37,232 nucleotides of DNA from Bdellovibrionales bacterium. Lineage in GTDB: Bacteria > Bdellovibrionota > Bdellovibrionia > Bdellovibrionales > JAMPXM01. Of this stretch, positions 1-7,803 are shown piece by piece. The notes beneath the pieces were generated by a model. The model was given only the letters and a program-made list of their open reading frames with translations. It searched no databases and was not told where the DNA came from. Where the stretch lies: NCBI GenBank assembly GCA_005808505.1, contig SYLX01000219.1, forward strand, positions 1 through 37,232. Reading direction: 5' to 3'. The position numbers were made by a program, and so were the translations under genes. The first letter of the stretch is position 1. Each line of letters starts with the position of its first letter.

Positions 1-1
1 C

Positions 2-1216
2 ATCTTCTTCTGGGTAGCGAGGATGATGATGATGGGCTTGGAGTTCATGCGCGATGTTCCTTTCCGTAAGGTGTACATCCACGGATTGATCCGCGATGCC
101 GAGGGCAAGAAGATGTCGAAATCCACGGGCAACGCGCTTGATCCTGTGGAACTCATCGAGGAGTACGGAGCCGACGCTCTTCGCTTCACCTTGATGGCGC
201 AGATTTCCGGTGGCCGCGATTTGAAGTTTTCGGAATCGCGTCTTGAGGGCTACCGCAACTTCATGAACAAGATTTGGAACGCGACTCGTTTCTCTTTGAA
301 TGCTTTGAAAGATTTTGAGGTTCCTGCGGAGGGTTTGAAAGCGGTTCCGCGGAAATCAGACCTTTCCGTGGCCGATCAATGGATCGTCTGGGAGACGGGC
401 CAAGTCACGAAGCACGTTGAGGACTTCCTCGAGCAGGATCGGTTCTCCGACGCGGCGAACGCTCTCTATCACTTTGTGTGGAATGAATTCTGCGATTGGT
501 ATCTGGAAGTCGTGAAGCCGGTGATCTACGGCGAGCCTTCGGATGAGCGTCGTGCGACTCAGCTGGTGCTCGCGCAAACTTTGAACCGGATCATGCGGCT
601 CTTGCATCCTTTCACTCCGTTCATCACGGAGGAGTTATTCGCGAAGCTTCCGATTCGTGGTGGAGCTTTGATTGTGGAGCCTTTCCCCACGGTGCGGAAC
701 GATAAGGAGTGGCTTGCGGTTGGTTCCAAGGAAGCTGCGTTCGAGATGCAGATCGTGAAGGAAGTTATCCTCGCGATTCGCAACATTCGGGGTGAAAACC
801 AGATCAAGCCGGGGCAGCTGATTCGCGTGCGATTGGCTCCGGGCGACGACCGCGTTCAGAAAATTCTCGGGGAGAACAAGCCGCAACTCATGCGCCTGGC
901 GCGTCTCGAGACTTGCGAGATTGGCGAAGCGGGTTCGCTCGCGAAGTGCGCGGTGAGCCCGGTGCGTCTGCCTGACGCGAGTGTTGACGTGATCGTTCCT
1001 CTGGAGGGACTCGTCGACATCTCGGCTGAGATCGCGCGCATCCAAAAAGCGATGGAGAAAAACCAAAAGGACATTGGGATTCTGTCGAAGAAGCTCGAGA
1101 ACGAGAGCTTCTTGAAGAACGCTCCGGAGGAGCTCGTTGCTGCCGATCGGGCGCTTCTGGAGACATTGCGTGCGCGGAATGAGCGGCTGCAGGAGTCTTT
1201 GGGACGGTTGGTTTGA
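2..1216 (+). CDS. valS: Valine--tRNA ligase, C-terminal part (5' truncated by window edge)
   Basis: ValRS charges tRNA-Val with valine in the cytoplasm. The reading frame is open from base 2, where it already encodes the FFWVARM segment, so the gene starts upstream of the window; the ATG at 23 is internal. The class I signature KMSKS lies at 110-124 and closes the ATP site. The anticodon-binding domain follows (FCDWYLEVVKP, then LHPFTPFITEELF). The last ~65 residues are a charged alpha-helical segment typical of the ValRS C-terminal coiled-coil arm that contacts the tRNA elbow. This order separates it from IleRS and LeuRS. No terminator is visible after the TGA. Confidence 0.97.
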   Translation: MFFWVARMMMMGLEFMRDVPFRKVYIHGLIRDAEGKKMSKSTGNALDPVELIEEYGADALRFTLMAQISGGRDLKFSESRLEGYRNFMNKIWNATRFSLNALKDFEVPAEGLKAVPRKSDLSVADQWIVWETGQVTKHVEDFLEQDRFSDAANALYHFVWNEFCDWYLEVVKPVIYGEPSDERRATQLVLAQTLNRIMRLLHPFTPFITEELFAKLPIRGGALIVEPFPTVRNDKEWLAVGSKEAAFEMQIVKEVILAIRNIRGENQIKPGQLIRVRLAPGDDRVQKILGENKPQLMRLARLETCEIGEAGSLAKCAVSPVRLPDASVDVIVPLEGLVDISAEIARIQKAMEKNQKDIGILSKKLENESFLKNAPEELVAADRALLETLRARNERLQESLGRLV

Positions 1217-1280
1217 GTTGCGGGTTTGCGCTGGCGCTGGTGCATGGGGACGGGGGGTCGGGGGGCGCTTGGCGCTTTGT

Positions 1281-1367
1281 GGTACCAGTTTCCCTTTGCA
1301 GAAGCGGCGTGGTGACGGCGCAAAGGTGCCTGGCACCTTTGCGGGATGCGGTGCGAAACCGGAGCGG
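1281..1367 (+). repeat. Intergenic repeat, copy A, interrupted by a 40-bp palindromic insert
   Basis: Copy A starts with 27 bases (1281-1307) that match copy B at 1432-1458 with one mismatch, and ends with 16 bases (1352-1367) that match 1459-1474 with one mismatch. Between them copy A has 44 extra bases: 40 bases (1308-1347) plus a second GCGG. The tetramer GCGG therefore flanks the insert on both sides and occurs once in copy B. This looks like a small insertion with a 4-bp target duplication. The reverse, deletion of the insert between GCGG repeats in copy B, is equally possible. Confidence 0.7.
1319..1343. repeat. Perfect 25-bp palindrome (12-bp arms, 1-base centre)
   Basis: The left arm CGCAAAGGTGCC is followed by T and then the right arm GGCACCTTTGCG. 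There is no T-run on either side, so it is not a good intrinsic terminator. It resembles short REP-like palindromes scattered between genes in many bacteria. That class assignment is inference, because the window has only this copy. Confidence 0.7.
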
Positions 1368-1431
1368 TGTCGGTGGGTGTGTCGGCGGCGCGGGAGTGAG
1401 CATGGGTTTGGTTAGAGGCGGGGCGCTCAGA

Positions 1432-1474
1432 GGTACCAGTTTCCTTTTGCAGAAGCGGTGCAAAACCGGAGCGG
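1432..1474 (+). repeat. Intergenic repeat, copy B (uninterrupted)
   Basis: This is the 43-bp uninterrupted form of the repeat: 27 bases beginning GGTACCAGTTTCC joined directly to 16 bases ending ACCGGAGCGG. It lies 151 bp downstream of copy A in the same orientation. Function is unknown. Confidence 0.7.
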
Positions 1475-1722
1475 CAGTTGAGTGGGTGCGCGTGTCCGGA
1501 GTTCGGACCGCCATAAATAATTTTGATTTTGTGCTTGCGGGGTGTGAGCAGTCGACATTTCTTCCTTATGTGAGGGACGTGAGACTTCGACTAGCGGGTA
1601 GCTGCTGAAGCTCACGACGGGTATTGGAGCGTGGTTTTAGGAAGCGAACCATCCCGCGCGAGCTCTCACGAAACTCTTCTCCATCGCTCGATTAGCTGCC
1701 AAAAATTTCCCCCAAAAACCCG

Positions 1723-1752
1723 TGCTACATTCTCGCACGTCGGAGGTGCGAG
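1723..1752 (+). promoter_or_regulatory. Extended -10 promoter and dyad overlapping the HNH gene start
   Basis: TG-C-TACATT at 1723-1731 fits an extended -10 element. Directly after it CTCGCAC (1732-1738) pairs with GTGCGAG (1746-1752) around a 7-base loop, ending right at the ATG at 1753. The SD core GGAGG (1742-1746) sits mostly in the loop. It could act as an operator or as a weak RNA hairpin at the ribosome site. No good -35 is seen. Confidence 0.45.
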
Positions 1753-2642
1753 ATGGATGCATACGGTTTCGATGCGGAGTTTGCTAAAGATGTTCGTCGG
1801 TCAAATGAAGCGACTCACAAGGTTCTAGTTGGAATCGCAGCGTGCGAGCGCGAACGACACTTCGTCGTGCTCGGCTTTGGCTCGGTCTACGACTGGCTTA
1901 TCAAGCGTCACAAATTCTCAGAGTCTGCTGCGCACAGACGGGTGCAGGCTTCGCGACTTCTCGCCCTCGTTGCAGAAGAGAAGTTCACTCGAGGTGACGT
2001 AAACCTCACAACCCTCACGCAAGTTGCCACCTCGGTGAGAAAAGAAGAGAAGCGCACCGGCCAGCGCATACCAAAGAAGCCAAACAAGAACTTGTCTCCA
2101 AGATCGAGCGAAAAACTTCCGCTCAAGCCGAACAAATCCTCGCAGCCGAATTTCCCGAGACCAGCACGGGCAAAGACACACTCCGCACTCTCAGCGCCGA
2201 CGAATCACGTCTGACAACAGACCTCCCAGCACAAACCCGCGCAAAGCTTGAACGCCTGAAGCAACTCCTCGGCACCCAGAGCTCCGCCGAAGTTCTCGAC
2301 GAGGACTTCACCGCACTCCTCGCAAAACTCGAAACAAAAGAGACGGCGCCCCGCGAAACCGCAGCGAAGTCCGTTCCAAAGAAACTCCGCCGCTACGTCA
2401 TCCAGACAGCACAGAGCTGCGAATACGTAGACCCTGTAACGAAACAACGCTGCGACTCCACTCACAACCTGCAAGTCGACCACATCATCCCGAAAGCAAA
2501 AGGCGGCACGAACGCGCTCAGCAACTTGAGATGCCTCTGCCGCCAACACAACATGCACGCCGCAGAACTCACCTTCGGCCGAGAGCACATGAACCAATTC
2601 CGCACCGTAAGGGAATGTCAGCAACTCTACGCCGTGCACTGA
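1753..2642 (+). pseudogene. HNH endonuclease, disrupted by a frameshift
   Basis: The first frame (ATG 1753, SD GGAGG) encodes a helical N-terminal domain up to about RTGQRI near 2069 and then runs into non-homologous sequence to a stop at 2214. The reading continues one frame back from base 2070 (TKEAKQELVSKIE...) to TGA at 2640-2642. The second half has an HNH core, LQVDHIIPKAKGG then NLRCLCRQHN, with Cys residues before and after that could bind zinc. Restoring one base near 2069 gives one continuous protein of about 296 residues, of the HNH type common in Bdellovibrio relatives. No slippery heptamer is seen, so mutation or sequencing error is more likely than programmed frameshifting. Confidence 0.8.
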
Positions 2643-2825
2643 ACCCCAAAGCGGCGCCGCTGTCCAAAATCTGGTCGCAGCCAAACGCATGCGCTCCTCG
2701 ACGGGTGTCGAAAGTTTTGACGCTTATTTTTGATTTACGTGAGGGCATCCAAAACCGCATCGCGACCGCTAGGGAGGTACAAACCTTGTAATAACGACTC
2801 CTGATCGCTCGTGAAGGAGGTCCGC

Positions 2826-3107
2826 ATGCGCACTCACATCTTCAAAGCCCTAATCATGGCGCTTGCGACCTTTTCCGCCCTGGGCGGAGCCAAGGCCGAA
2901 GTTCATGCTTCGCGAAGCATCTCGTGCGCCGAGCTCGAGAAAGAATCCGGCCGTCTCCAAAAAGACTTCGCCGAAACGCTTCACAAACTCGGTGAATCGA
3001 GTTCGACTCGCGAACAGCGTCGGCTCAGCGAAGCGGCAGAAGAAAAAAGACTCAGTTTGATCGAATGCCAAGAAAAACAATCGGCCAACGGCTGCCACCA
3101 AGGGTGA
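2826..3107 (+). CDS. Small secreted protein of unknown function
   Basis: This 93-residue protein starts at ATG 2826, seven bases after the SD AAGGAGG (2813-2819). An upstream in-frame GTG at 2811 overlaps that SD and is rejected. Residues 1-24 form a signal peptide (basic start, hydrophobic core, GGAKAE). The mature part is a short, highly charged helix with two Cys before the C-terminal CHQG. It is probably exported. The next small secreted gene starts 8 bp later, so the two are likely co-transcribed. I do not recognise a family. Confidence 0.7.
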   Translation: MRTHIFKALIMALATFSALGGAKAEVHASRSISCAELEKESGRLQKDFAETLHKLGESSSTREQRRLSEAAEEKRLSLIECQEKQSANGCHQG

Positions 3108-3115
3108 GGTCTCTT

Positions 3116-3391
3116 ATGTTGAAGCTCTTCGTTGTCACTTTCATGTTCGTGCTCGCGGTTCCCTCAGCGAAAGCGCAAGTAGATGAGACGTCATTCAGTG
3201 AATTGAACTGCGGTGGTCTCGGCGTTGAAGAAGCCTCGGCCCGTGAATTCATCGGATATCTAGAAGATGCCCATCTGCAAGCGGTGGAAAAAGGCGATGC
3301 GAAAGCTGAAGGCTTCGCGAACGAGATTCGCGAGCGTCGCGCCCAGCTCGGTAAGATCGAGCTTGAGCAAAAAAAGAAGCGCTGCCCGTAA
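3116..3391 (+). CDS. Small secreted protein of unknown function
   Basis: This 91-residue protein starts at ATG 3116 behind the SD GGTGAGG (3103-3109), which overlaps the stop codon of the previous gene. That suggests an operon with translational coupling. Residues 1-21 form a signal peptide ending AKAQ. The mature part has a Cys near the start (LNCGG), a helical charged body and a Cys three residues from the end. Size, helix and terminal Cys resemble the preceding protein, so they may form a pair. The TAA lies in the loop of a 10-bp hairpin shared with the convergent oxygenase gene. Confidence 0.7.
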   Translation: MLKLFVVTFMFVLAVPSAKAQVDETSFSELNCGGLGVEEASAREFIGYLEDAHLQAVEKGDAKAEGFANEIRERRAQLGKIELEQKKKRCP

Positions 3392-3401
3392 GCAGCGCTT
3401 C
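3369..3401 (-). terminator. Intrinsic terminator of the oxygenase gene
   Basis: A perfect 10-bp stem (GAAGCGCTGC 3376-3385, GCAGCGCTTC 3392-3401) with a 6-base loop is followed on the minus strand by seven U residues (A-run 3369-3375 on plus). For the plus-strand gene the T-run is missing. The loop holds that gene's TAA. Confidence 0.85.
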
Positions 3402-3408
3402 AATCAAA

Positions 3409-4359
3409 TCACTTCATTAAGCCGATTTCGCGCAGGCGTTGGAACAAGAAATCCTGCGCCGTGATCGGCGGATACTTCTCGCCAGCGCCTCGGCAAGAGG
3501 GCAAGCAAGACAACATGGCATCCGGATTCGGATGCATGAAGAACGGCATCGAGTAGCGAGCCGTGTTTTCACCTTCAGGGTTCACCACTTGGTGAGTCGT
3601 CGAGGGGATCACGTCGTTCGTGATGCGAGCGAGCATATCGCCTGCGTCAACGATCAAGCTGTTCGGATCCGATTCAATCGGAAGCCAGCTGCCGTCGCGG
3701 TCTTTCAACTGAAGACCCGACTTCGTCGCCGAAACCAAGATCGTGATCAAGTTAATGTCTTCGTGCGGAGCCGCGCGGATGCAGCGAGGATCTGCTCCTG
3801 CCGGAATCGGCGGGTAGTGAAGCAAACGAAGGATCGAGTTCCCGTCGCTCACGCGCTCACGGAAGAAGTTTTTGTCGAGCTCAAGAGGTCCCGTAAGGGC
3901 TTCAAGCATGACTAAACCAGTTTTGTCGAGCGAGCGGTAAATTTCCGAAAGGGTCTTCTGAAACTCGGGAACCTCAGCCGGCCAAACGTTCGGCGGATAA
4001 ATGTCAGAGTAGCGGTGGCCGGGCGAAAGTTCGCGACCGACGTGCCAAAACTCTTTCAAATCCATCACTTTGCTGTTCTTTGCGTGTTCTTGTCCGAAAG
4101 GAGTATAGCCGCGTTGAAAGCCTTTATCTTTCAGCGCGTATTGCATCTTCTTTTCGGTCGAAAGTGCGAAGAGCTCTTCAACCAGCGCGTACGCTTTGTT
4201 GAGAAGAGCGTCGGGGATCGGGTGGTCCTTCAAGACGATGAAACCATAGTCCTTGAGACCCATGAAGAAGTCGTCGACGAAGCGTGCTTTCGCGGTCGCG
4301 CCTCCTTCGATGTACGAATTTAAGCTTAGCTCTGGAACTCGGCGTACTTCCGAAGACAT
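3409..4359 (-). CDS. 2-oxoglutarate/Fe(II)-dependent oxygenase, isopenicillin-N-synthase-like
   Basis: Cytoplasmic non-haem iron dioxygenase of 316 residues. It has the N-terminal DIOX_N-type region (YGFIVLKDHPIP, residues 38-49) and a C-terminal jelly roll. The iron ligands are visible as H199-x-D201 (PHEDINLITIL) and H256 (TTHQV), and R268-x-S270 (ARYSMPFF) would bind 2-oxoglutarate. The start is ATG 4359, behind GAGGTGAGG with 7-base spacing; a TTG at 4365 sits too close to that SD. The substrate cannot be read from sequence. Neighbours give no pathway hint: small secreted proteins converge on it and a TrmO homologue lies upstream on the same strand. Confidence 0.9.
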   Translation of the reverse strand: MSSEVRRVPELSLNSYIEGGATAKARFVDDFFMGLKDYGFIVLKDHPIPDALLNKAYALVEELFALSTEKKMQYALKDKGFQRGYTPFGQEHAKNSKVMDLKEFWHVGRELSPGHRYSDIYPPNVWPAEVPEFQKTLSEIYRSLDKTGLVMLEALTGPLELDKNFFRERVSDGNSILRLLHYPPIPAGADPRCIRAAPHEDINLITILVSATKSGLQLKDRDGSWLPIESDPNSLIVDAGDMLARITNDVIPSTTHQVVNPEGENTARYSMPFFMHPNPDAMLSCLPSCRGAGEKYPPITAQDFLFQRLREIGLMK

Positions 4360-4458
4360 CGGCAAACCTCACCTCTGTGCGTGAATCCAAGGAACAAGCA
4401 CGATCGGCCGAGTGTCACACGGCGAGGGTGGTTTTTTCAAGGTCGACGGCTTTTTGTC

Positions 4459-4486
4459 AAAATTCGCCCTGTAATCCCTTTAGGGC
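4459..4486 (-). terminator. Weak hairpin terminator of the TrmO gene
   Basis: GCCCT (4466-4470) can pair with AGGGC (4482-4486), with the trmO stop codon at 4480-4482 at the edge of the loop. On the minus strand the stem is followed by GAATTTTG, a short U-run. The stem is only 5 bp, so termination may be partial. Confidence 0.4.
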
Positions 4487-5214
4487 TTGAGGCTCGCCTG
4501 ATACTCCGCCCAGGGCTGCAGGCTCAAGATCCGCGCGACATCACCAGTCATCTTATAAACAACATTAAAGTCGTCAAATCGGAAGCCGTAGACATCCATA
4601 TAAGGATTAGGGTTCTCGGCGGTGCCTCGGTAGAAGACCGGGCGCGGATCTAGTTCAAGAATCTCGCGGATGGCAGCCTCCGCCTGCGAGGATCTTGCTC
4701 CTAAAAGCCGAGCCACGTCGCTTCGGAACTCATCGCTAAATTCGACCTGCAACGTTCGCTCGGGACGCGTTTGCGTCCATCCGGCCGTGGCTTCTTCGAT
4801 TCGATCCGAAGTTGGAAGGTAAGGCTTAATATCGAGAATCGGCGTGCCGTCGACGAGATCGACTCCCGAGAGGTAGAGGACGCCCTTTTCGACTTTTTCG
4901 AGTTTTACGGCAGATAAGCCAATCGGGTTGGGTCGATGCGGAGTGCGCGTGGCGAAGAGGCCGATGCTTTCGCCACCCATGCGAGGAGGATGAACCTTCG
5001 CCTTTACGCCCTTGTTCGTGTTCTGGTGGAAGACAAAGACAAGCCAGACGTGCGAGAAACCTTCAAGACCATCCAGCGCCTCGCTTAAGTTGAGTTCGGG
5101 ACGAAGACGCAAAATTCCCCATGAGGAGGGAACGAGAGAAGGTTGTCGGGGAGTTCCGAACTTCTCTTTAAAGCAAGTCTCAATGTACCCAACGGGCTCA
5201 AAGGTAAATGACAT
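4480..5214 (-). CDS. trmO: tRNA (adenine37-N6)-methyltransferase TrmO-like
   Basis: TrmO (YaeB/TsaA, UPF0066) methylates N6 of t6A at position 37 of tRNA-Thr reading ACY codons, using S-adenosylmethionine. The 244-residue protein matches the usual ~235. The family signatures are clear: FSHVWLVFVFHQN near 53-65, GLFATRTPHRPNPIGLS at 85-101 and DGTPILDIKPY at 122-132. The C-terminal ~80 residues correspond to the extra domain of the enterobacterial enzyme (DPRPVFYRG, VYGFRFDDFNVVYK). ATG 5214 gives the natural family start. The SD is weak. It stands alone with its own weak terminator. Confidence 0.93.
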   Translation of the reverse strand: MSFTFEPVGYIETCFKEKFGTPRQPSLVPSSWGILRLRPELNLSEALDGLEGFSHVWLVFVFHQNTNKGVKAKVHPPRMGGESIGLFATRTPHRPNPIGLSAVKLEKVEKGVLYLSGVDLVDGTPILDIKPYLPTSDRIEEATAGWTQTRPERTLQVEFSDEFRSDVARLLGARSSQAEAAIREILELDPRPVFYRGTAENPNPYMDVYGFRFDDFNVVYKMTGDVARILSLQPWAEYQASLKP

Positions 5215-5332
5215 CGTGACGGGTGAGTACCAGCCATGTGGAGAAATGACAAGCTATGGGCAACTTGATCGACCTAGACTTGAGGGGCTAAAAGCTTCGT
5301 GCTCTATATGGAGAAAAGGCCGAGGAGGTCCG

Positions 5333-5758
5333 ATGAAAACACGTCTCGCAGTTCTTTTTGCTCTTTCGATTGCGGCAACAGCTCAAGCTGATGTTTTGGA
5401 ATGCGAAAGCGAAGTCCCCGGAGAAGAAATGTGTTTGATGGTCATCGATCACAGCGCGACGGCGAAAACACGGACTCCGCAGAAGTCATCGCGAGCTTCG
5501 ACTTCCATAAAAAGCTCGGGCCTCATCCAGAATTCAGAAACTTCAGGCCGCGCGGTTGATCTCGGAAACGACTTCGCGCTTCGCTCGGCCTTGCCCGACA
5601 CGACGGAAGCCGAGTTGAATCCTCGCATCAGTGGACCAGCCGCTTTGTCGAGTGCGCTTCGCACGCAAAGCAAAGTGCGCGGTGTTGAAAATTTCCTCGA
5701 ATTCAATCCCATCTTGAGCGAGATCGCCGAGCGAGTCCCGTCCAAGCCCCAGCAGTAA
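5333..5758 (+). CDS. Secreted protein of unknown function
   Basis: This 141-residue protein starts at ATG 5333 behind the SD GAGGAGG. Residues 1-20 are a signal peptide ending TAQA. The mature N-terminus has two Cys (LECESEVPGEEMC) that could form a disulfide. The rest is Ser/Thr/Arg-rich and probably disordered, with a helical stretch near the end. I recognise no family. It lies upstream of the HD-GYP gene with an 85-bp gap that contains a promoter-like element, so it is probably a separate unit. Confidence 0.7.
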   Translation: MKTRLAVLFALSIAATAQADVLECESEVPGEEMCLMVIDHSATAKTRTPQKSSRASTSIKSSGLIQNSETSGRAVDLGNDFALRSALPDTTEAELNPRISGPAALSSALRTQSKVRGVENFLEFNPILSEIAERVPSKPQQ

Positions 5759-5809
5759 ACAAGTCGAGTCTAGCTCTCATAACGAACTCGCGAAACCAAG
5801 CACCACCTC

Positions 5810-5818
5810 TGCTACAAT
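5810..5818 (+). promoter_or_regulatory. Extended -10 promoter for the HD-GYP gene
   Basis: TG-C-TACAAT matches an extended -10 element 26 bp before the TTG start at 5844. A convincing -35 is absent, as is usual for extended -10 promoters. The similar TGCTACATT precedes the HNH gene. Confidence 0.4.
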
Positions 5819-5843
5819 TTCTTGAAAAGGTGAGAGGTGGATT

Positions 5844-7187
5844 TTGGCGACTCCGTTGAAGGTCGTTTATCTCGGCGTTGGCAAAGAAGCGGTCGAGACC
5901 GTCCGCAAACATTTCAAAGGCGTTGAAGAGATCACGTGCTCTTCAAAATCAGATCTCGAGCGACTTCTTTCGACGGGTTCGCTTGTCGATATCCATCTTG
6001 TCATGGCGGGTCCGGCTTTCTCGGAACTCCCCCTTGTAGAGCTCGCGCAGTCACTTCGGATGGCGTTCCAAAACACGCCCGTATATTTCGTGAGCGAAGA
6101 CGCTAAAAATTTTGAGCGTCCCGAGTTGATGAAGAACGGTTTCACGGAAGTTTTTCTACTCCCACTTGATCGCGAGCAATTAGGAAAAGTCGTTGCTCAG
6201 GATGCAGCTCAAGCCGAGCATCGAGTTTATTCAGCCGTGCGATTGGTCGACATTGAACCAGGAACACGCCTTGATTTCCAAGTCGACGTCTTCCTGCCGG
6301 CCAACAACAAGTTCATCACCTACCTCGGAGCTGGGGATGTCCTCGAAGAGAAACGTCTTTCGCGCCTAGCGGAGTTCAAGCACAATCAGATCTACGTTCC
6401 GGCAACGCAGATCAACGCCTTCCACGATTACTCTGCCAGACGGTTGAAAGAACTCGGACAGAGTAATGGAGAGTCGGCTACCGTTCGCCAAGAGAAGCTG
6501 CGAAATTCTGTTCGCGAACTCATGACCGGGATGATCAGCGACTCCTACTCTCGTCATCTCAACCAAGGCAAAAAGGTCATCGACCACACCCGGCAGATTG
6601 TTAGGCAGTTCATCCTCATGGATGAACCGGGTGAGTGGTACAAAAAGCTTAACGCTGAGATGGGCCAAAAAGGCGACGACTACACTCACTCAAGTAGCGT
6701 CGCGACTTTCGCCGCGCTCTTTGCGCTACTTTTAAAAGTCTGCCGCACCGACGAGATCGCGATGGCCGCTTTGCTTCACGACATCGGGATGGCAGGACTT
6801 CCGGCGAAACTTCAAACGAAGCGTCCCGACCAGATGACACCGGAAGAAAAAGCCGTCTACCAAACGCACCCGCGACTCACTCTCGAAGTCATGCAAGCGC
6901 GCAAGCTCGCCGTGCCCGACGGAGTCTTGCGCGCGGTGAAAGAGCACCATGAAAAATGGGATGGAACCGGATTCCCGGAACGTCTAAGTGAAAAGCGGTT
7001 CTCGATGGAAGGACAGGTCTTGGCGTTGGCGGATCGATTCGACTATCTCACGCGCATCGAGAATTCTATTTCCCCGATGTCGTCAGATCAGGCCGTTCGT
7101 CAACTTGAACGCGAGCGCATTGCGCATCAAGATCTAATGAAGGAACTGCGTCTCATATTCGAGCGAGAACTTCGTGCGGCGAGTTGA
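5844..7187 (+). CDS. HD-GYP domain protein with degenerate receiver-like N-terminus
   Basis: A 447-residue cytoplasmic protein. The C-terminal half is an HD-GYP domain, the class of cyclic-di-GMP phosphodiesterases: H282 (YTHSSS), HD pair 312-313 (LLHDIGMAG), and HHE 368-370 followed by DGTGFP 373-378. The usual GYP is therefore GFP, so catalysis is plausible but not assured. Residues 1-120 look like a receiver fold, but the phospho-acceptor position reads VMAGP without Asp. Residues ~141-190 form a beta-rich middle domain. The start is TTG behind GAGAGGTGG. It precedes a CheY-CheX-kinase set in the same direction, which suggests joint control of motility or development through c-di-GMP. Confidence 0.85.
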   Translation: MATPLKVVYLGVGKEAVETVRKHFKGVEEITCSSKSDLERLLSTGSLVDIHLVMAGPAFSELPLVELAQSLRMAFQNTPVYFVSEDAKNFERPELMKNGFTEVFLLPLDREQLGKVVAQDAAQAEHRVYSAVRLVDIEPGTRLDFQVDVFLPANNKFITYLGAGDVLEEKRLSRLAEFKHNQIYVPATQINAFHDYSARRLKELGQSNGESATVRQEKLRNSVRELMTGMISDSYSRHLNQGKKVIDHTRQIVRQFILMDEPGEWYKKLNAEMGQKGDDYTHSSSVATFAALFALLLKVCRTDEIAMAALLHDIGMAGLPAKLQTKRPDQMTPEEKAVYQTHPRLTLEVMQARKLAVPDGVLRAVKEHHEKWDGTGFPERLSEKRFSMEGQVLALADRFDYLTRIENSISPMSSDQAVRQLERERIAHQDLMKELRLIFERELRAAS

Positions 7188-7352
7188 GATGGCGTCAAGA
7201 AACAGGACGTTCGTCGCGGATGCCGCGCCGAGCGCGGGATGGAAGATCCAGTTTTGCTTCAGCGGATGAGAAACTCATAAAGTATCCACTCGCGAATCCC
7301 GAGAAATTAGATGACCAGAATCGTTCAATCTCCCTTTGCTGGAGGAAGCTTC

Positions 7353-7775
7353 GTGAGCGTTGTGAACCTCAAAAACCCCAAGATTCTCCTCGTTGATGAC
7401 TTCGAGATCGTTCGTCTCATGCTGAGAAATGCCCTCGGAGACCTGGGTTTCACCGACATCGAAGAAGCCGAAGACGGCAAAATGGCGATGCAGAAGCTCA
7501 TCGAAGCTCACGCTAGCGGTAAGCCCTACGCACTCATCTTCTGCGACTGGAACATGCCTGAAATGACGGGCATCGAAGTCTTGGAAGCGTGCCGAAGCAC
7601 TCCTGAGTTTGCTACGCTCCCGATCGTGATGGTCACGGCGGAAGCGGAACAAGAGAGCGTTGTGCGGGCGATCCGCGCAGGCGCGACGGACTATGTTGTT
7701 AAACCGATCGCTCCTGATGTTCTCGAGAGAAAAGTAAACAAAATCCTCGCCAAGCTCGCTGGACGCGCGGCCTGA
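7353..7775 (+). CDS. Single-domain response regulator, CheY-like
   Basis: This 140-residue protein is a stand-alone receiver. Acidic pair D15-D16 (ILLVDDFE), phospho-acceptor D65 (FCDWNMPEM), switch T95 (VMVTAE) and K117 (YVVKPI) are all present, so it should be phosphorylated. There is no output domain. The start is GTG 7353 behind GGAGGAAG (7341-7348); an in-frame ATG at 7311 has no SD. The CheX-like gene follows after 28 bp and the HPt-HATPase kinase after that, which makes this the likely phosphate acceptor of that kinase. Confidence 0.92.
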   Translation: MSVVNLKNPKILLVDDFEIVRLMLRNALGDLGFTDIEEAEDGKMAMQKLIEAHASGKPYALIFCDWNMPEMTGIEVLEACRSTPEFATLPIVMVTAEAEQESVVRAIRAGATDYVVKPIAPDVLERKVNKILAKLAGRAA

Positions 7776-7803
7776 TCTCAAAGAAGGCAAAAGGGACGGA
7801 CCG

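Larger units (their letters stand above)
1217..1752. other. GC-rich intergenic region with repeats, no gene seen
   Basis: This 536-bp gap after valS holds no credible coding sequence. The first ~290 bases are strongly G-rich and unlike the flanking genes. They contain two copies of a repeat (1281-1367 and 1432-1474) and a perfect palindrome inside the first copy. The remainder is more balanced in composition and ends in the promoter-like sequence of the HNH gene. ORFs on either strand here have no recognisable domain and share the composition of the non-coding repeats. Confidence 0.6.

Noticed and set aside
635..1514. Long minus-strand frames over the valS end and the following gap
   Set aside because: They run antisense to clear ValRS coding sequence, are Arg/Pro/Ser-rich and have no SD or domain. 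They follow from GC-rich codon use on the other strand.
2040..2075. Programmed -1 frameshift in the HNH gene
   Set aside because: The A-rich stretch near 2040 does not form an X-XXY-YYZ heptamer in frame, and no downstream pseudoknot is obvious. A simple one-base loss fits better.
2205..2690. 161-residue minus-strand frame
   Set aside because: It lies antisense to the HNH domain, whose translation in the shifted plus frame gives a clear family motif.
4360..4365. TTG start of the oxygenase at 4365
   Set aside because: It would sit directly on the SD GAGGTGAGG; ATG 4359 has proper spacing.
7311..7352. ATG 7311 as the start of the CheY-like protein
   Set aside because: There is no SD, and the extra residues are not part of a receiver domain. 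GTG 7353 has GGAGGAAG at the right distance.
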